Position numbers and translations under genes: made by a program
DNA from: a bacterium
GTDB lineage: Bacteria; Verrucomicrobiota; Verrucomicrobiia; Chthoniobacterales; UBA6821
Assembly: GCA_021849805.1 (NCBI GenBank)
Contig: JAJZSL010000007.1
Coordinates: forward strand, 1-64,000
Length of the DNA: 64,000 nucleotides
Direction of reading: 5' to 3'
Shown here: in pieces, positions 18,220-27,988 of the stretch
Layout: the number at the start of each line of letters is the position of its first letter
How positions within the stretch are numbered: the first letter of the stretch is position 1
The notes under the pieces: model-generated
Seen by the model: only the letters and a program-made list of their open reading frames with translations
Told to the model about the DNA's origin: nothing
Database searches by the model: none

Positions 18220-21200
18220 TCAATTTCCCTCAGAGAGATGGTAGTAGCAATCGCTTCCAGCAAATCCAAGATATTTTCTCTGCTCAAGAAGGTCCTTGGG
18301 AGAGGAGTTGGGTTGAAGAATCGTTGTTGGCTCAAAGATTTCTTCTGCTCGAATCCAAGCTGGAAGCTGCAGTACCCATCTTAGAGCATCAAGAGCACGA
18401 GAAGAAGAGGAAGTACTCTCCCCTGGCATGGCTAGCAGGAGAGCTGCTCTCTCTTGGGTGAGAAAAGGAGTGCTTTGAAAAAAAAGTGGGGGAAGGTCGT
18501 CAGCAAGCTGTGGCTCAGGAGGAGTCTCCTGAAGATGAGTGATGATTCTGTAAGGACCGAGTATTGCGCTTGAGCTGATTTGAAAATGAGGCTTCCATGG
18601 TTCTTGGAGAGAGAAATTCATGCTTCCCTTTAAAAATTTCATGCTAACTCGGGGAGTATGGAGGTCTAAATTGGAAAAGAGCACGCTTCCCTCCGGTGCT
18701 GGAGCACAAAGCGGCCCAAGGAGATGAAGATCGATAGAGGGAAGAGAAGAGGGTGGTAGAGAAGTGTGCGAAGCTCTTGTGGATGAAGAATCTTGAGAGG
18801 AGAAATGATCACGAACGGCTATTTCCGCACTCCAGCTTGTTGCACTAGGAGGTTGTGATAGTTCAGAGGGGAAGAGAATGCCAGGAGGTAGAAGAAAAGG
18901 AGTGAATCTTAGCTGAGGCTTCCATTGAAGTTGTGTGATCTCAAGATTGCCAGTGAGCTTGCCTCCGGAACTATCACCTTTGAGTAGGAGCGAGGCTCTA
19001 CCTTGGAGACGAGTTGTTCCCTTTTCATAGAGGAGAAGATGATCTCCTTGGAGGTGATATTCATGATGGAGGGCACCTAGCGTCTGTATACTAGATCCAG
19101 TAATATCTATTTTCCCTAACCCCAACAAAGTAGAACCATGTTGAAGTACCATTTTATCTTTGCTCAAAGAGATCGCTGCTTGAAGATTTCTCAGGGGAGA
19201 TAGCAGAGGAGTAAGAGAGCATTTTTTTGCTTGCAGCTGGAGAGAACCAGAGAACTCTGGAGCTCTGATCTTTCCTTCAATCTCAGCTTCTCCATGCAGT
19301 GTGGCCTCTTGGAGGAGTAGACTTTCTTTGTTAACAAAGAGATTCCAGAGGGGATCAAGAGGAGCCCTGGAGAGTAATAGATGGAGCTGTAGAGGACCTT
19401 CTCGAGGTAGCAGAAGGAGTGAATCTTGATCCTGGAGGGAGTGTTCCATCGCCTTTCCTTCCTGATGCAGGAGCCCTATGGGAAGAGATCCTTGAAGCTT
19501 GATGGAAGAGGTATTTTGACCTTCCCCACGTTGTAGAGAAAAATCAATCTCCCCCTCTCCCTTTCTGGAGGAGAGCTGGCAGTGAAGAAGAGTTTTAGGG
19601 TGAGCCTCTCCTTTTTCTTCTCTCTGGCTCTTCGTCAACGTGGAGGAGGTTGAGGAGCTGATTTTTCTTCCATCGAGTGTTACATGAAGTGTTGGTTCAC
19701 TCCAAGGGCCTGAAGATTGAATCCTCCCATGGAGTAGCACATGCTCACCGTAAGATCCTAGAGAAGGAGCAACCTCCTGCAGAGGAAAGTGAGCAAGAGC
19801 AAGATCAATTTTCATAGGATCTTCCCAATTGAGGAGCTTAGAGAGGGAAGTGTTACCAAAGAGCTCTCGGGGATGAAGAGGAAGCGATAGTCCTCCCCAG
19901 AGAATCGGCTCTTCTCTTTCTCGAAGTTTCAGTTCAGAGAAATCAAGACTCTTGGCAGAAAGAGCAAGAGAGGTCGAAAGTTGTTTTTCTCCCCAATGAA
20001 TGTTCAGCAACGAGCATTCAAGCAGATGAGGAGTGTAGGAGCCAAGGCATTGAAAGCGGAGTGGTTGATCCTTCAGGGTGCTCCCATGGAGTTGAAGATC
20101 AAAAGTTCCTTCGTGAGCTGTTGCTCCTCCATGTCCCTTCCAAAAAGCTTGGAGAAGGTCAGCATTTTTCCCAGTATTATTGTTTAATCGCCAGGCAGAG
20201 GAGAGATATTCTAGTAGCGTTGAGGCCCATGAAGATGCTCTTGTTCCGTTCTCTTGGTGACTCTTTTTAATTCCTTGTTGAGCAAGGAATGCTTTCTCTA
20301 AAAAATGATGACAAGAGAGTCTCCCCTCTGCTTGATAGGCATGAGGCCAGCTATTAGCAATGTTTCCTGAGATGCTCAAATGATCAGTGCTACTCCAAAG
20401 ATCAGCATTGTTGATCTTTGTTTGATCCCCTTCAAAGAGCAAAGTCGATTCGAGCGTGTTCTCAGGGAGAGCACCAAGAGAAAGATGGACTCCTTGAAGA
20501 TGAAGATAGCCATTGGCGCGGTTGGCTTCTCCCTGAATGTCTCCATCCATAAAAAATTTTCCGCTCATTCCACTCCACGGTTCTCCAATCATCTCTCCAA
20601 GCTCGGAAACATTCTCAAGAGCTGCTTTGAGCTTGCAGTGGAAGGGAGCTCTTGCAAGGTGATGCCACTCTTGAGGTAGAGAGATTTCTCCTGAAGCATG
20701 GATGTAGTTTTCTTGTTGTTGGAGTTGGAATTCATCAATGGAGAGCTTACGACCGATAAGACTTGAAGCCACAGAGAGGGAAGTTGACTCCCTTTTTGAA
20801 AAACGCAAATGACTCACTAACATTCTCAGGGAAGCTTCTGCATTAATCGGATCTCCAGGAGAGCCTCGAAAGGTCAGTCGTCCTTCTTGCAGAAGACCAA
20901 ATAATTTTTTTTGAAATTTCAATAGTCTAGAGAGCTTCTCGATGGATAAGCATTCTGCAAGTAGCGCTCCTTCAAGTAGTGTATGCTCTCCTCGTTTTCG
21001 CAGGGAACCATCACCACGTAGCCATCCCCCCCAAAGAGAAGCAGCAAATCCAAATTCAAGACGATCGGAGAGAGGAGTGAGCTTCAAATGAGTTAGTTCT
21101 ATTTCCTTCTCGAGGGGAAGATTCTTGATGCTCACCGCTTCTCCATCCCAAAAAGCAGCACCGTGAGCTGCAGGGAGCATGATTTTTATCCCTCCTGATT

Positions 21201-21813
21201 CTAGAAAAAGTGATTGGTAGGAGAGATAACCAGGTTCTTTTTGGGAGAGAAAAAAGGCCGCATGATCCAGGTAGCAAGAATCTTTCTCTAGGAGTAAGAG
21301 CAGAGAGAGATCCCTTAAGAGTAGCGAAGAAGGAAGAAGAGCGACTTTTTGTTTTAAGAAGGAACGAAGGTCTCCTACTTGATTTTTTAGAAAGGGGAAT
21401 GCTGAGAGAGAAGGCTCTTCCCGAAAGTCTAAAACACCTTGAGCTGAGAGAATCTCTAATTTTTCAACAAAAGGATGGCCACTAACGATGATCTTCCAGA
21501 GAGGAGCTAGTTGAAGCGAGACATCATCGAGCTCTAGATGACTGGCATGTAGAGGTGATCCTGTGCTAAGAAGTATTTTTCTCCAGCGCAGAGGCCTTCC
21601 TATTTTCACTGGTTGTGTCTGAGCGTGGATGCTGATTCCAAGAAGAGGTTTTGTTGTCCAGAAGAGTAAGTTGATAGCCTCTTGAAGAAGGAAGGAGTAA
21701 AAAAAGAGCATGGCTCCAAGAAACAACAAAGCCCCCAGAGCACCCCATGCCGGTAGTGTTCTAGAACGACCAGGTGGATGGAGAGGAGGCAGAAGGTCAA
21801 TAGGAGAAATCAT
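18220..21813 (-). CDS. TamB-like translocation and assembly protein (DUF490)
   Basis: TamB-like proteins are anchored in the inner membrane and span the periplasm as a long hydrophobic beta-taco. They help phospholipid transport and outer-membrane protein assembly. This 1197-residue protein has one N-terminal helix (LPAWGALGALLFLGAMLFF), about 1000 residues of repetitive beta-strand sequence of the AsmA/TamB kind (recurring LxLxG and GxLxL), and a C-terminal PPLFFQSTPFLTQERAALLL like the end of DUF490. No tamA/bamA gene is adjacent. Assignment to TamB rather than another AsmA-like protein rests on the C-terminal motif. Confidence 0.72.
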   Translation of the reverse strand: MISPIDLLPPLHPPGRSRTLPAWGALGALLFLGAMLFFYSFLLQEAINLLFWTTKPLLGISIHAQTQPVKIGRPLRWRKILLSTGSPLHASHLELDDVSLQLAPLWKIIVSGHPFVEKLEILSAQGVLDFREEPSLSAFPFLKNQVGDLRSFLKQKVALLPSSLLLRDLSLLLLLEKDSCYLDHAAFFLSQKEPGYLSYQSLFLESGGIKIMLPAAHGAAFWDGEAVSIKNLPLEKEIELTHLKLTPLSDRLEFGFAASLWGGWLRGDGSLRKRGEHTLLEGALLAECLSIEKLSRLLKFQKKLFGLLQEGRLTFRGSPGDPINAEASLRMLVSHLRFSKRESTSLSVASSLIGRKLSIDEFQLQQQENYIHASGEISLPQEWHHLARAPFHCKLKAALENVSELGEMIGEPWSGMSGKFFMDGDIQGEANRANGYLHLQGVHLSLGALPENTLESTLLFEGDQTKINNADLWSSTDHLSISGNIANSWPHAYQAEGRLSCHHFLEKAFLAQQGIKKSHQENGTRASSWASTLLEYLSSAWRLNNNTGKNADLLQAFWKGHGGATAHEGTFDLQLHGSTLKDQPLRFQCLGSYTPHLLECSLLNIHWGEKQLSTSLALSAKSLDFSELKLREREEPILWGGLSLPLHPRELFGNTSLSKLLNWEDPMKIDLALAHFPLQEVAPSLGSYGEHVLLHGRIQSSGPWSEPTLHVTLDGRKISSSTSSTLTKSQREEKGEAHPKTLLHCQLSSRKGEGEIDFSLQRGEGQNTSSIKLQGSLPIGLLHQEGKAMEHSLQDQDSLLLLPREGPLQLHLLLSRAPLDPLWNLFVNKESLLLQEATLHGEAEIEGKIRAPEFSGSLQLQAKKCSLTPLLSPLRNLQAAISLSKDKMVLQHGSTLLGLGKIDITGSSIQTLGALHHEYHLQGDHLLLYEKGTTRLQGRASLLLKGDSSGGKLTGNLEITQLQWKPQLRFTPFLLPPGILFPSELSQPPSATSWSAEIAVRDHFSSQDSSSTRASHTSLPPSSLPSIDLHLLGPLCAPAPEGSVLFSNLDLHTPRVSMKFLKGSMNFSLQEPWKPHFQISSSAILGPYRIITHLQETPPEPQLADDLPPLFFQSTPFLTQERAALLLAMPGESTSSSSRALDALRWVLQLPAWIRAEEIFEPTTILQPNSSPKDLLEQRKYLGFAGSDCYYHLSEGN

Positions 21814-21918
21814 GGGAGAACTTCATACTAATTCCCTACCAAGAAGGAGTCCAATCTTCTTACAATTTAGAGCTTGCTCATCGAGCATCGCTCATCGATT
21901 TTGATTTTCTGTAATTTT

Positions 21919-23733
21919 ATGAAGCAGGAATTAGCACATTCTTCGGCTTGCTGGAAGAAAGAACGCCATTATCAGGGAATAGCCGCTTCCCCTGGGATTG
22001 TGGAAGGTCTCCTTGTGCTTCATAGTGCTCTCGAGCAGAGGATGCCCTTGCGTCAAATTCAGACCAACGAAATTGCTACTGAAATGGAACGTTTTAAAAA
22101 AGCGCTTCAAGCAACGCGAGAAGACCTCCTAGAAGTCAAGAGAAGTCTTCTTCCTGCATTGAAATCTGATGAAATTACGCTCTTTGATGCTCACCTCCTC
22201 GTTCTCGAAGATGCTGCACTGATGAAGGAGGTCTTTGATTTACTTCAAGAAGAGCGACTCAATATTGAGCATGTTTTCAGTACTGTCGTCCAACGTTTTT
22301 GTGAGAACCTCAGTAAAAAGGAGAGTCTCTACCTTAGAGAGCGTGTCGTTGATATTAAAGATGTCTCTGGACGTATTCTCAATCATCTTTTAGGGAGTGT
22401 TTCCTCTAGAAAAAATTCTTCCTCTGCTTCGATGATTATTGTTTCAACAACACTGACTCCTTCTGATGCCCTGATGGTTCGTCATGAGAGAAAGGTTGCT
22501 TTTGCTACAGAGACAGGAAGTCAAACCTCGCATGCTGCTATTCTATCACGTGCTTTTGGTATTCCAGCCGTTGTTGGATTGCGTCGTATTATGGCCGAGC
22601 TTAAGGAGGGCGAACCAGCGATCTTAGATGGCTACCATGGTTTACTCATTATCAATCCTAGTGCTCAAACAAGGCGTAGTTATAAGAAAATGCAGCTAGA
22701 GCAGCAACATCTTGATGATGATTTAAAGAAAATTCGCCAATTACCTGCCACAACTCAGGATGGGTGCCGTATTACTCTTTCCGCTAACATGGAGCTTCCT
22801 CAAGAACTTGATGATATTCTTGAGAGTGGCGCCGAAGGAATAGGGCTCTATCGTACAGAGTTTCTTTATGTGAATCGTAGAACACCTCCTACTGAGGAAG
22901 AACAATATGAAGTACTCGCTACTATTGCCAAGCGGACCTACCCTCATAATGCAATTATACGAACATTTGATATTGGTGGTGATAAGCCCATTTACTGTTC
23001 CTCCTTGAATAAAGAAGCCAATCCCTTTCTTGGATGTCGTGGCATTCGTCTTGCTCTACTCTACAAGGACATGTTTAAAACACAGCTCAGAGCTATTCTG
23101 CGTGCTTCTATTTTTGGAAATCTCAGTATGATGTATCCGATGATTTCAGGAATTGAGGAATTGCGCGAAGCTAATGCTATTCTCCACGAAGTGAAAGAAG
23201 AGCTGCGCAAAGAGCACCTTCCCTTTGAAGAAGAGATGGAGGTAGGGATGATGATTGAGGTTCCCAGTGCTGCCATGGTTGCTGATCTTCTAGCACGGGA
23301 AGTCAGTTTTTTTAGTATTGGAACTAATGACCTTATTCAATATCTCACAAGTGTGGATCGAGGAAATGAAGTGATTTCCTATCTCTACAATCCTGTTCAT
23401 CCTGGTGTTGTACGTCTCTTAAAACGCGTGGTTGATGCAGCACATGCTGCTAAAATTTGGGTAGGAGTGTGTGGAGAGCTTGCTGGGGATCTTCTCTTCA
23501 CGCCACTACTGCTGGGCTTAGGAGTTGATGAACTGAGTACAAGTGCTATTTTGCTTCCTCGAATCAGAAAAGCTATCCAAAGCCTCCATCTCTCCTCCTG
23601 TAAAGAACTTGTTGAAGAGATGCTCCATAATGAGAGTGCTACAAAAAACTACACTCGTTGTGTTGCTCTCGCTCAACAAGAATATGGAGCTCTTCTGACC
23701 ACAAGGTATCAAGAAAAAAAATATGCTCTCTGA
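21919..23733 (+). CDS. ptsI: PTS enzyme I, phosphoenolpyruvate-protein phosphotransferase
   Basis: Enzyme I takes phosphate from PEP and gives it to HPr. ATG 21919 (MKQELAHSS) is preferred to the frame-extended 21874, because GIAASPGIVEG then begins near residue 20. The central phospho-His is in GSQTSHAAILSR. C-terminal PEP-binding motifs are all present: FLYVNRRTPPTEEEQ, FDIGGDKP, NPFLGCRGIR, MIEVPSAA, FSIGTNDLIQY and GVCGELAGD with the catalytic Cys. Length (604) is normal. No HPr or enzyme II gene is nearby, so the role may be regulatory or the partners lie elsewhere. Confidence 0.94.
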   Translation: MKQELAHSSACWKKERHYQGIAASPGIVEGLLVLHSALEQRMPLRQIQTNEIATEMERFKKALQATREDLLEVKRSLLPALKSDEITLFDAHLLVLEDAALMKEVFDLLQEERLNIEHVFSTVVQRFCENLSKKESLYLRERVVDIKDVSGRILNHLLGSVSSRKNSSSASMIIVSTTLTPSDALMVRHERKVAFATETGSQTSHAAILSRAFGIPAVVGLRRIMAELKEGEPAILDGYHGLLIINPSAQTRRSYKKMQLEQQHLDDDLKKIRQLPATTQDGCRITLSANMELPQELDDILESGAEGIGLYRTEFLYVNRRTPPTEEEQYEVLATIAKRTYPHNAIIRTFDIGGDKPIYCSSLNKEANPFLGCRGIRLALLYKDMFKTQLRAILRASIFGNLSMMYPMISGIEELREANAILHEVKEELRKEHLPFEEEMEVGMMIEVPSAAMVADLLAREVSFFSIGTNDLIQYLTSVDRGNEVISYLYNPVHPGVVRLLKRVVDAAHAAKIWVGVCGELAGDLLFTPLLLGLGVDELSTSAILLPRIRKAIQSLHLSSCKELVEEMLHNESATKNYTRCVALAQQEYGALLTTRYQEKKYAL

Positions 23734-23837
23734 TATGCTCTGTACCAAGGATTCTTGATAAGAGAATTTTTTTAAAATTTTTTAAAAGAGTGCAGTTTTC
23801 ATTTGTGTTGGCAATAGATGAATATTAAGCTTCAGCA

Positions 23838-24026
23838 ATGATTACCAAAAAGACAGTCGAGAATAATATCACTCGTTTCACACTTTGCAGAGCTTGTGCA
23901 AATTGCCCTGTTATCGAAGTGCATCACGATACCAATCGGGTCATTATCACCGATGATTTTGGTGGAAAAGTCACTTTAACACTCCAAGAGTGGAAGCAAG
24001 CAGTGACTGATGTCGAACTTTCCTAG
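23838..24026 (+). CDS. Small CxxCxxC protein, 62 residues
   Basis: The short frame lies 104 bp after ptsI on the same strand. It carries CRACANCPVIEV near residues 17-28, three regularly spaced Cys that could bind a metal or Fe-S cluster. A beta-rich end follows (VIITDDFGGKVTLTLQEWKQ). The sequence looks like a real small domain with balanced composition, and it is followed by 188 bp without a gene. I do not recognise the family. Confidence 0.6.
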   Translation: MITKKTVENNITRFTLCRACANCPVIEVHHDTNRVIITDDFGGKVTLTLQEWKQAVTDVELS

Positions 24027-24214
24027 GAAATTTTCTAAGGAAGAGATCTTCCATCATCTTTCCGCTGCTCCTTGCTAATAAGAACTCTTGACGTTTTTAT
24101 TAATAGCGAATTGAACAACCTATTTTTATGACAACCTTTTATTGCTAGGGAGCTGAAGAGATTTTCGAGACTTTTGAAAAAGTGATGAAAATAGATTGTT
24201 AAGAATGTTCTAGT

Positions 24215-25207
24215 ATGTCCTTAAAACCAAGATTTTTTCTAGCTCCAACGAGCTATTTCCTACTACTTAGCATTGGAGTCTGTTGGGGATTTCAGTATAT
24301 TCTGACTAAGATTGCTTTGGAGAGCTTCTCCATTGAAATGGTCACGGCTGTCCGAATTTTTCTTGGTTTTCTTGTGCTCTCCCTAGGGATTTTTTTTAGC
24401 AATCCGAAGAAAACATGGGTGGTTGCGCTGAAAAATAATCCTTGGAAATACATCTCCCTCTTTCTGCTCGTCGGTTTTTTAGAACAGACCTTACCATGGA
24501 ATCTTGTTGCTTGGTCAGAGAAGCAGATACCAAGTAGTTTCACAGCGATTTTAATTGGAACAGTTCCTCTGATTGCTACTTTTCTGGAAGTCTTCTTCAG
24601 CAAGCATCATCAAATCACCACTAAGAGAACTCTTGCTGTTTTGATTGGACTTCTGGGAGTCGTTCTGTTAGCAAGTTCAACATTTTTTGGAGCTAAGATT
24701 GTTGATCCCTTTTCTCTTTCTCTACCAGGAGGGCCGATTTGTGCTCTTCTAATAGCAGCGATTAGTTTTTCAATTTCGGTATTTTTAATCAAAGTGCAGT
24801 TGCTACCTCATTTCTCCTATCTGCAAACCAGTCATGGAATTTTTGCTGGAGCTTTAGTAACAGCCTTACCATTTCTTCTTTTCTCTTCCATCAGGAAGGG
24901 AACATCTGATTTTTGCTACGCTCCCGATTCTCTCTTTGCGCTACTACTTCTTGGTTTTCTATCCAGTGGAGGGATTGTTTATTTCTTCTACATGATGCTT
25001 ATTGCCAAAAGAGGTCCTAGTTTTGCTTCTATGGCCAACTATGTTTCATTAACAGTGGCTACCCTTCTTGGGCTTGTTTTTCGAGGAGAAAAATTATCTG
25101 TTACGATATTAAGCGGTATTTTCTTAATCTTCCTAGCTCTTTGGCTACAGAAAAATCGATCTATCCACTACCATGGAGATCGCTCATGGAGCATGATTTC
25201 TCCATAG
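24215..25207 (+). CDS. EamA/DMT-family transporter, copy 1
   Basis: Drug/metabolite transporters of the EamA type are ten-helix inner-membrane exporters or importers of amino acids and metabolites. The 330-residue protein shows two five-helix repeats, with the first starting GVCWGFQYILTKIALE and the usual PxxATFLEVF and SFASMANYVSLTVATLLG segments. A paralogue lies at 25842, separated by tag. Substrate is unknown. Confidence 0.88.
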   Translation: MSLKPRFFLAPTSYFLLLSIGVCWGFQYILTKIALESFSIEMVTAVRIFLGFLVLSLGIFFSNPKKTWVVALKNNPWKYISLFLLVGFLEQTLPWNLVAWSEKQIPSSFTAILIGTVPLIATFLEVFFSKHHQITTKRTLAVLIGLLGVVLLASSTFFGAKIVDPFSLSLPGGPICALLIAAISFSISVFLIKVQLLPHFSYLQTSHGIFAGALVTALPFLLFSSIRKGTSDFCYAPDSLFALLLLGFLSSGGIVYFFYMMLIAKRGPSFASMANYVSLTVATLLGLVFRGEKLSVTILSGIFLIFLALWLQKNRSIHYHGDRSWSMISP

Positions 25208-25216
25208 TAAAAGTTC

Positions 25217-25768
25217 ATGTCCTACTGCTCTTATATCAAGACACTGAGTGGATTAAGAAGAGTGCTTCATCAAAACTATCATGACAGATGCTATGGCTTT
25301 CCTCTCCATGATGATCATGAGCTCTTTGGAAGACTTCTCTTAGAGATCAATCAAGCAGGACTTAGCTGGGAGACCATTCTCAAAAAAGAGTCCAACTTCA
25401 GGAGGGCCTACGATTCCTTTGATATTTCAAAAGTTGCAGCCTACGGCCAAGCTGATCGACATAGGCTTCTTGCTGATGCCGGCATTATCCGCCATCGTCT
25501 CAAAATTGAGGCTGCCATCCAAAATGCTCAAGTCATCCTTCAACTTCAACAAGAGTGGGGATCCTTTGCCCAGTGGCTTCAAGAGCATCATGCATGCACT
25601 CAAGAAGAGTGGATTTTTCTTTTTAAAAAGAAATTTTTCTTCACGGGTTCCTCTACTGTCCTTGAGTTCCTCATGAGTATTGGACTCTTGCCAGGAGCCC
25701 ATCAGGATGACTGCCCAATAAAGGAGAAAATAGAGAAAATAAAATCGCAGCAGCAATCTACCATCTGA
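25217..25768 (+). CDS. tag: DNA-3-methyladenine glycosylase I (Tag)
   Basis: Tag removes 3-methyladenine from alkylated DNA. The 183-residue protein has YHDRCYGFPLHDDHELF, the signature QAGLSWETILKKESNFR with the active-site region, and AGIIRHRLKIEAAIQNA of the helix-hairpin-helix part. It ends GLLPGAHQDDCPI. The N-terminal CGW motif of the E. coli enzyme is not obvious, so the zinc site may differ. It starts 9 bp after the EamA gene. Confidence 0.88.
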   Translation: MSYCSYIKTLSGLRRVLHQNYHDRCYGFPLHDDHELFGRLLLEINQAGLSWETILKKESNFRRAYDSFDISKVAAYGQADRHRLLADAGIIRHRLKIEAAIQNAQVILQLQQEWGSFAQWLQEHHACTQEEWIFLFKKKFFFTGSSTVLEFLMSIGLLPGAHQDDCPIKEKIEKIKSQQQSTI

Positions 25769-25841
25769 AGAGGACTTCTTCTGATCGTTAGAGAAAGTGT
25801 TTCTTTTCTTCCCCTCTTTTTTTATTCATCATGCTCCATCT

Positions 25842-26786
25842 ATGAAAAAGTCTTCCTCCTCCATGATCCTCAACTATACCCTTCTCTTGGGATGCGGATT
25901 TATCTGGGGCTCTCAGTACTTGCTCAACAAAATTGCCATGGCAAGTTTCTCCCCACCCATGATTGCTGCAGGCAGGATTGCCATTGGAGCTATCACCTTG
26001 ATGGTTCTCTTGCTCTTGGGGGGAGAGAGCAAGAAGATTCCCAACTCCAAGCGCTCTTTCTGGCAGTGCTTGCCTGATTTTCTTTTTATCGGTCTTCTCG
26101 AGGCTACGATTCCTTGTCTCCTAGTGGCCTGGGCGCAGCATCAGCTGCCTAGTAGTGTAACAGCAATTTTGATTGGAACCGTTCCGCTTTTTGCCACCAT
26201 GATGGAGCGGCTTTTTGTCAAAGGTAGCACGATTTCTCTGCTCAATATCGTGGGCATTTTTCTTGGGTTGCTTGGTATTGTTTTCCTAACAGGAGAGAGT
26301 GTTCTCTCTTCTTTCTTTTTTTCTGCCATGAGAGAGCACTCTTTTCCTCTGCTACCTGTAGTCGCTCTGCTGGCGGCTGCTTGCTGTTTTTCTCTAACCA
26401 TGATTTTGATCAAAGTTCGCTTGAGCCCTCATCTTGGGCCTATTCATGCTGCTCAAGGGATTCTCTTGGGAGCAGCTTTAAGTGCACTCCCCCTCATGCT
26501 CTTCACCACTCAGCTAGCGGAGTGGCAATCCTTCCATCTTCTCCCTTCTGCTTCTTTAGCGCTCATCTTGCTTGGTATTTTTTGTGGAGGGATTGTCTAT
26601 ATTCTCTATGTTCGGCTGATTAACCGCGCTGGCCCAAGCTTTGCTTCTACCTGCAACTATTTAGTTCCACCTATTGGAGCTTTTCTTGGTGTAACCTTCA
26701 GTGGCGAGCAAATGAGCTCTAACATCATTGCTTCACTCCTGCTCATTCTCTTAGCTCTCTGGTTCTCCAGAAAGAAAAGAGCTTAG
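25842..26786 (+). CDS. EamA/DMT-family transporter, copy 2
   Basis: ATG 25842 (MKKSSSSMILNYTLLL) is preferred over a frame start at 25797, which would add a run of hydrophobic and His residues. The 314-residue protein is a clear paralogue of 24215..25207, with matching GCGFIWGSQYLLNKIAM, PSSVTAILIGTVPLFATMME and GPSFASTCNYLVPPIGAFLG. The pair flanks tag. The stop is 12 bp before a family D repeat. Confidence 0.88.
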   Translation: MKKSSSSMILNYTLLLGCGFIWGSQYLLNKIAMASFSPPMIAAGRIAIGAITLMVLLLLGGESKKIPNSKRSFWQCLPDFLFIGLLEATIPCLLVAWAQHQLPSSVTAILIGTVPLFATMMERLFVKGSTISLLNIVGIFLGLLGIVFLTGESVLSSFFFSAMREHSFPLLPVVALLAAACCFSLTMILIKVRLSPHLGPIHAAQGILLGAALSALPLMLFTTQLAEWQSFHLLPSASLALILLGIFCGGIVYILYVRLINRAGPSFASTCNYLVPPIGAFLGVTFSGEQMSSNIIASLLLILLALWFSRKKRA

Positions 26787-26798
26787 TATTTTTTAAAA

Positions 26799-27147
26799 CA
26801 CTACTCTCCAAAATAAAAATGCTCCAGCTCCGCTTCTAGACCTCACGACTCCACTCTCTCCTTTTTCTGATGATGTTGGGGAGCTAACTCTCTAAGATGC
26901 CATGAGAGAGGAGCAGCAGAAGAAGAGTAACACTGCTGCACGGCTACTTTCCAGTAGAAGGATGGAATGTGTCTTCGGTTCCCGCCTCCACGGGAATAAC
27001 GAAAAGAGAGCGGGAATGACACTACGTGACGTTGGTAGAAAGACTAAAAAAGAGATCTCTACTTTTTGAAAAAGTGCTCACCAAGGACATCAGAGGAAAC
27101 CTCTACCATTAGAGGAAAGGTCCTCCAATGTTATTTTGGAGAAGAAT
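26799..27147. repeat. Family D composite element, copy 1
   Basis: The left edge CACTACTCTCCAAAATAAAA (26799-26818) is mirrored at the right by TTATTTTGGAGAAG (27131-27144). Inside is a reverse-complemented fragment of the unit found at 29322..29540 (gccatgagagaggagcagcag, cggctactttccag), a degenerate palindrome near 26978-26997, and a block (gaaaaagtgctcac, aggaaaggtcctcca) shared with 45092..45709 and, inverted, with 35962..36712. It begins 12 bp after an EamA stop. Confidence 0.7.
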
Positions 27148-27246
27148 ATTTTTAGAAAGCAACCTCTGAAAGAGAGTCGCCTTAAAGCTATCTTAGAACT
27201 ACGTAAACTACTTGAAAGCGACGTTCAAATCGTTCCTTGAAGGTGG

Positions 27247-27957
27247 TTAGATTTTCTCGGGTCGATCGTCGGGAAACTCTTTGTAATAGAGATACTCAAG
27301 TTTTTCACTAAGAGAAGGGAAGTTTAGTTTCTCCTTTTCCTGTAAAAATTTTTCTAATTCACAATAACTCTTTTCTAGAACAAGAGCATAAACAAGAGCA
27401 TAATGAAGAAATTGGAGTTCATTTCCCTTTTTTGCTTTCATTTGATGAAGGAGTCTCTTCTCAAAAGTCAACAGCAGAGGAGTGATCCATTTTTCCTCCT
27501 CTGGAGTTAAGTTTGCTTTGATTTTCTCTTGGAGCTCGCTGATTTTCTCTTGGAGCTCGCTGGTTTTCTCTTGGAGCTCGCTGGTTTTCTCTTGGAGCTC
27601 GCTGGTTTTCTCTTGGAGCTCGCTGGTTTTTTCATCAATATCAGTCTTTATTTTTTGAATTTTTCTGATGCGCCAGTTTCCTTTTGTCGAAGTGATAATT
27701 TTTGGAATATTGATGAAATGACGCATAAGAGGATGTTTCCCTAAAAACTTCTCTTGAATCTTCCCTTGAACTGCGGCTTGAAGATCCTTCACTTCTTGAG
27801 GATGAAAATAAGCCCAGATTCGATAACCCAAGCATGGTAAGATTCCGTTATGAACAATGAGCTCGTTCTTCTTATTGAGGCTTACAATGGCATCAGAATG
27901 ATAGTCACTGAGCTGATCAAGTGAAAACGGATTGTTAGGAGGGATATTATTACTCAT
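27247..27957 (-). CDS. Unrecognised protein with five heptad repeats (KTSELQE)
   Basis: The 236-residue protein has no signal peptide or membrane helix. Residues about 107-145 hold five copies of a seven-residue unit TSELQEK, giving a textbook parallel coiled coil. At DNA level these are 21-bp direct repeats. Flanking parts are charged and helical. The N-terminal 80 residues include IVSLNKKNELIVHNG and LPCLGYRIWAYFHPQEV. It lies 31 bp after ParB on the same strand but does not resemble a partition protein. Family is unknown. Confidence 0.65.
   Translation of the reverse strand: MSNNIPPNNPFSLDQLSDYHSDAIVSLNKKNELIVHNGILPCLGYRIWAYFHPQEVKDLQAAVQGKIQEKFLGKHPLMRHFINIPKIITSTKGNWRIRKIQKIKTDIDEKTSELQEKTSELQEKTSELQEKTSELQEKISELQEKIKANLTPEEEKWITPLLLTFEKRLLHQMKAKKGNELQFLHYALVYALVLEKSYCELEKFLQEKEKLNFPSLSEKLEYLYYKEFPDDRPEKI
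27522..27630. repeat. 21-bp tandem repeat coding for heptads
   Basis: GAGCTCGCTG recurs at 27532, 27553, 27574, 27595 and 27616, an exact period of 21 bp. The copies are almost identical, so the array is young and could change length by slippage while staying in frame. Confidence 0.9.
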
Positions 27958-27988
27958 TGGAAATTTCTTTTAGGAGTTTTTAGCTCTC

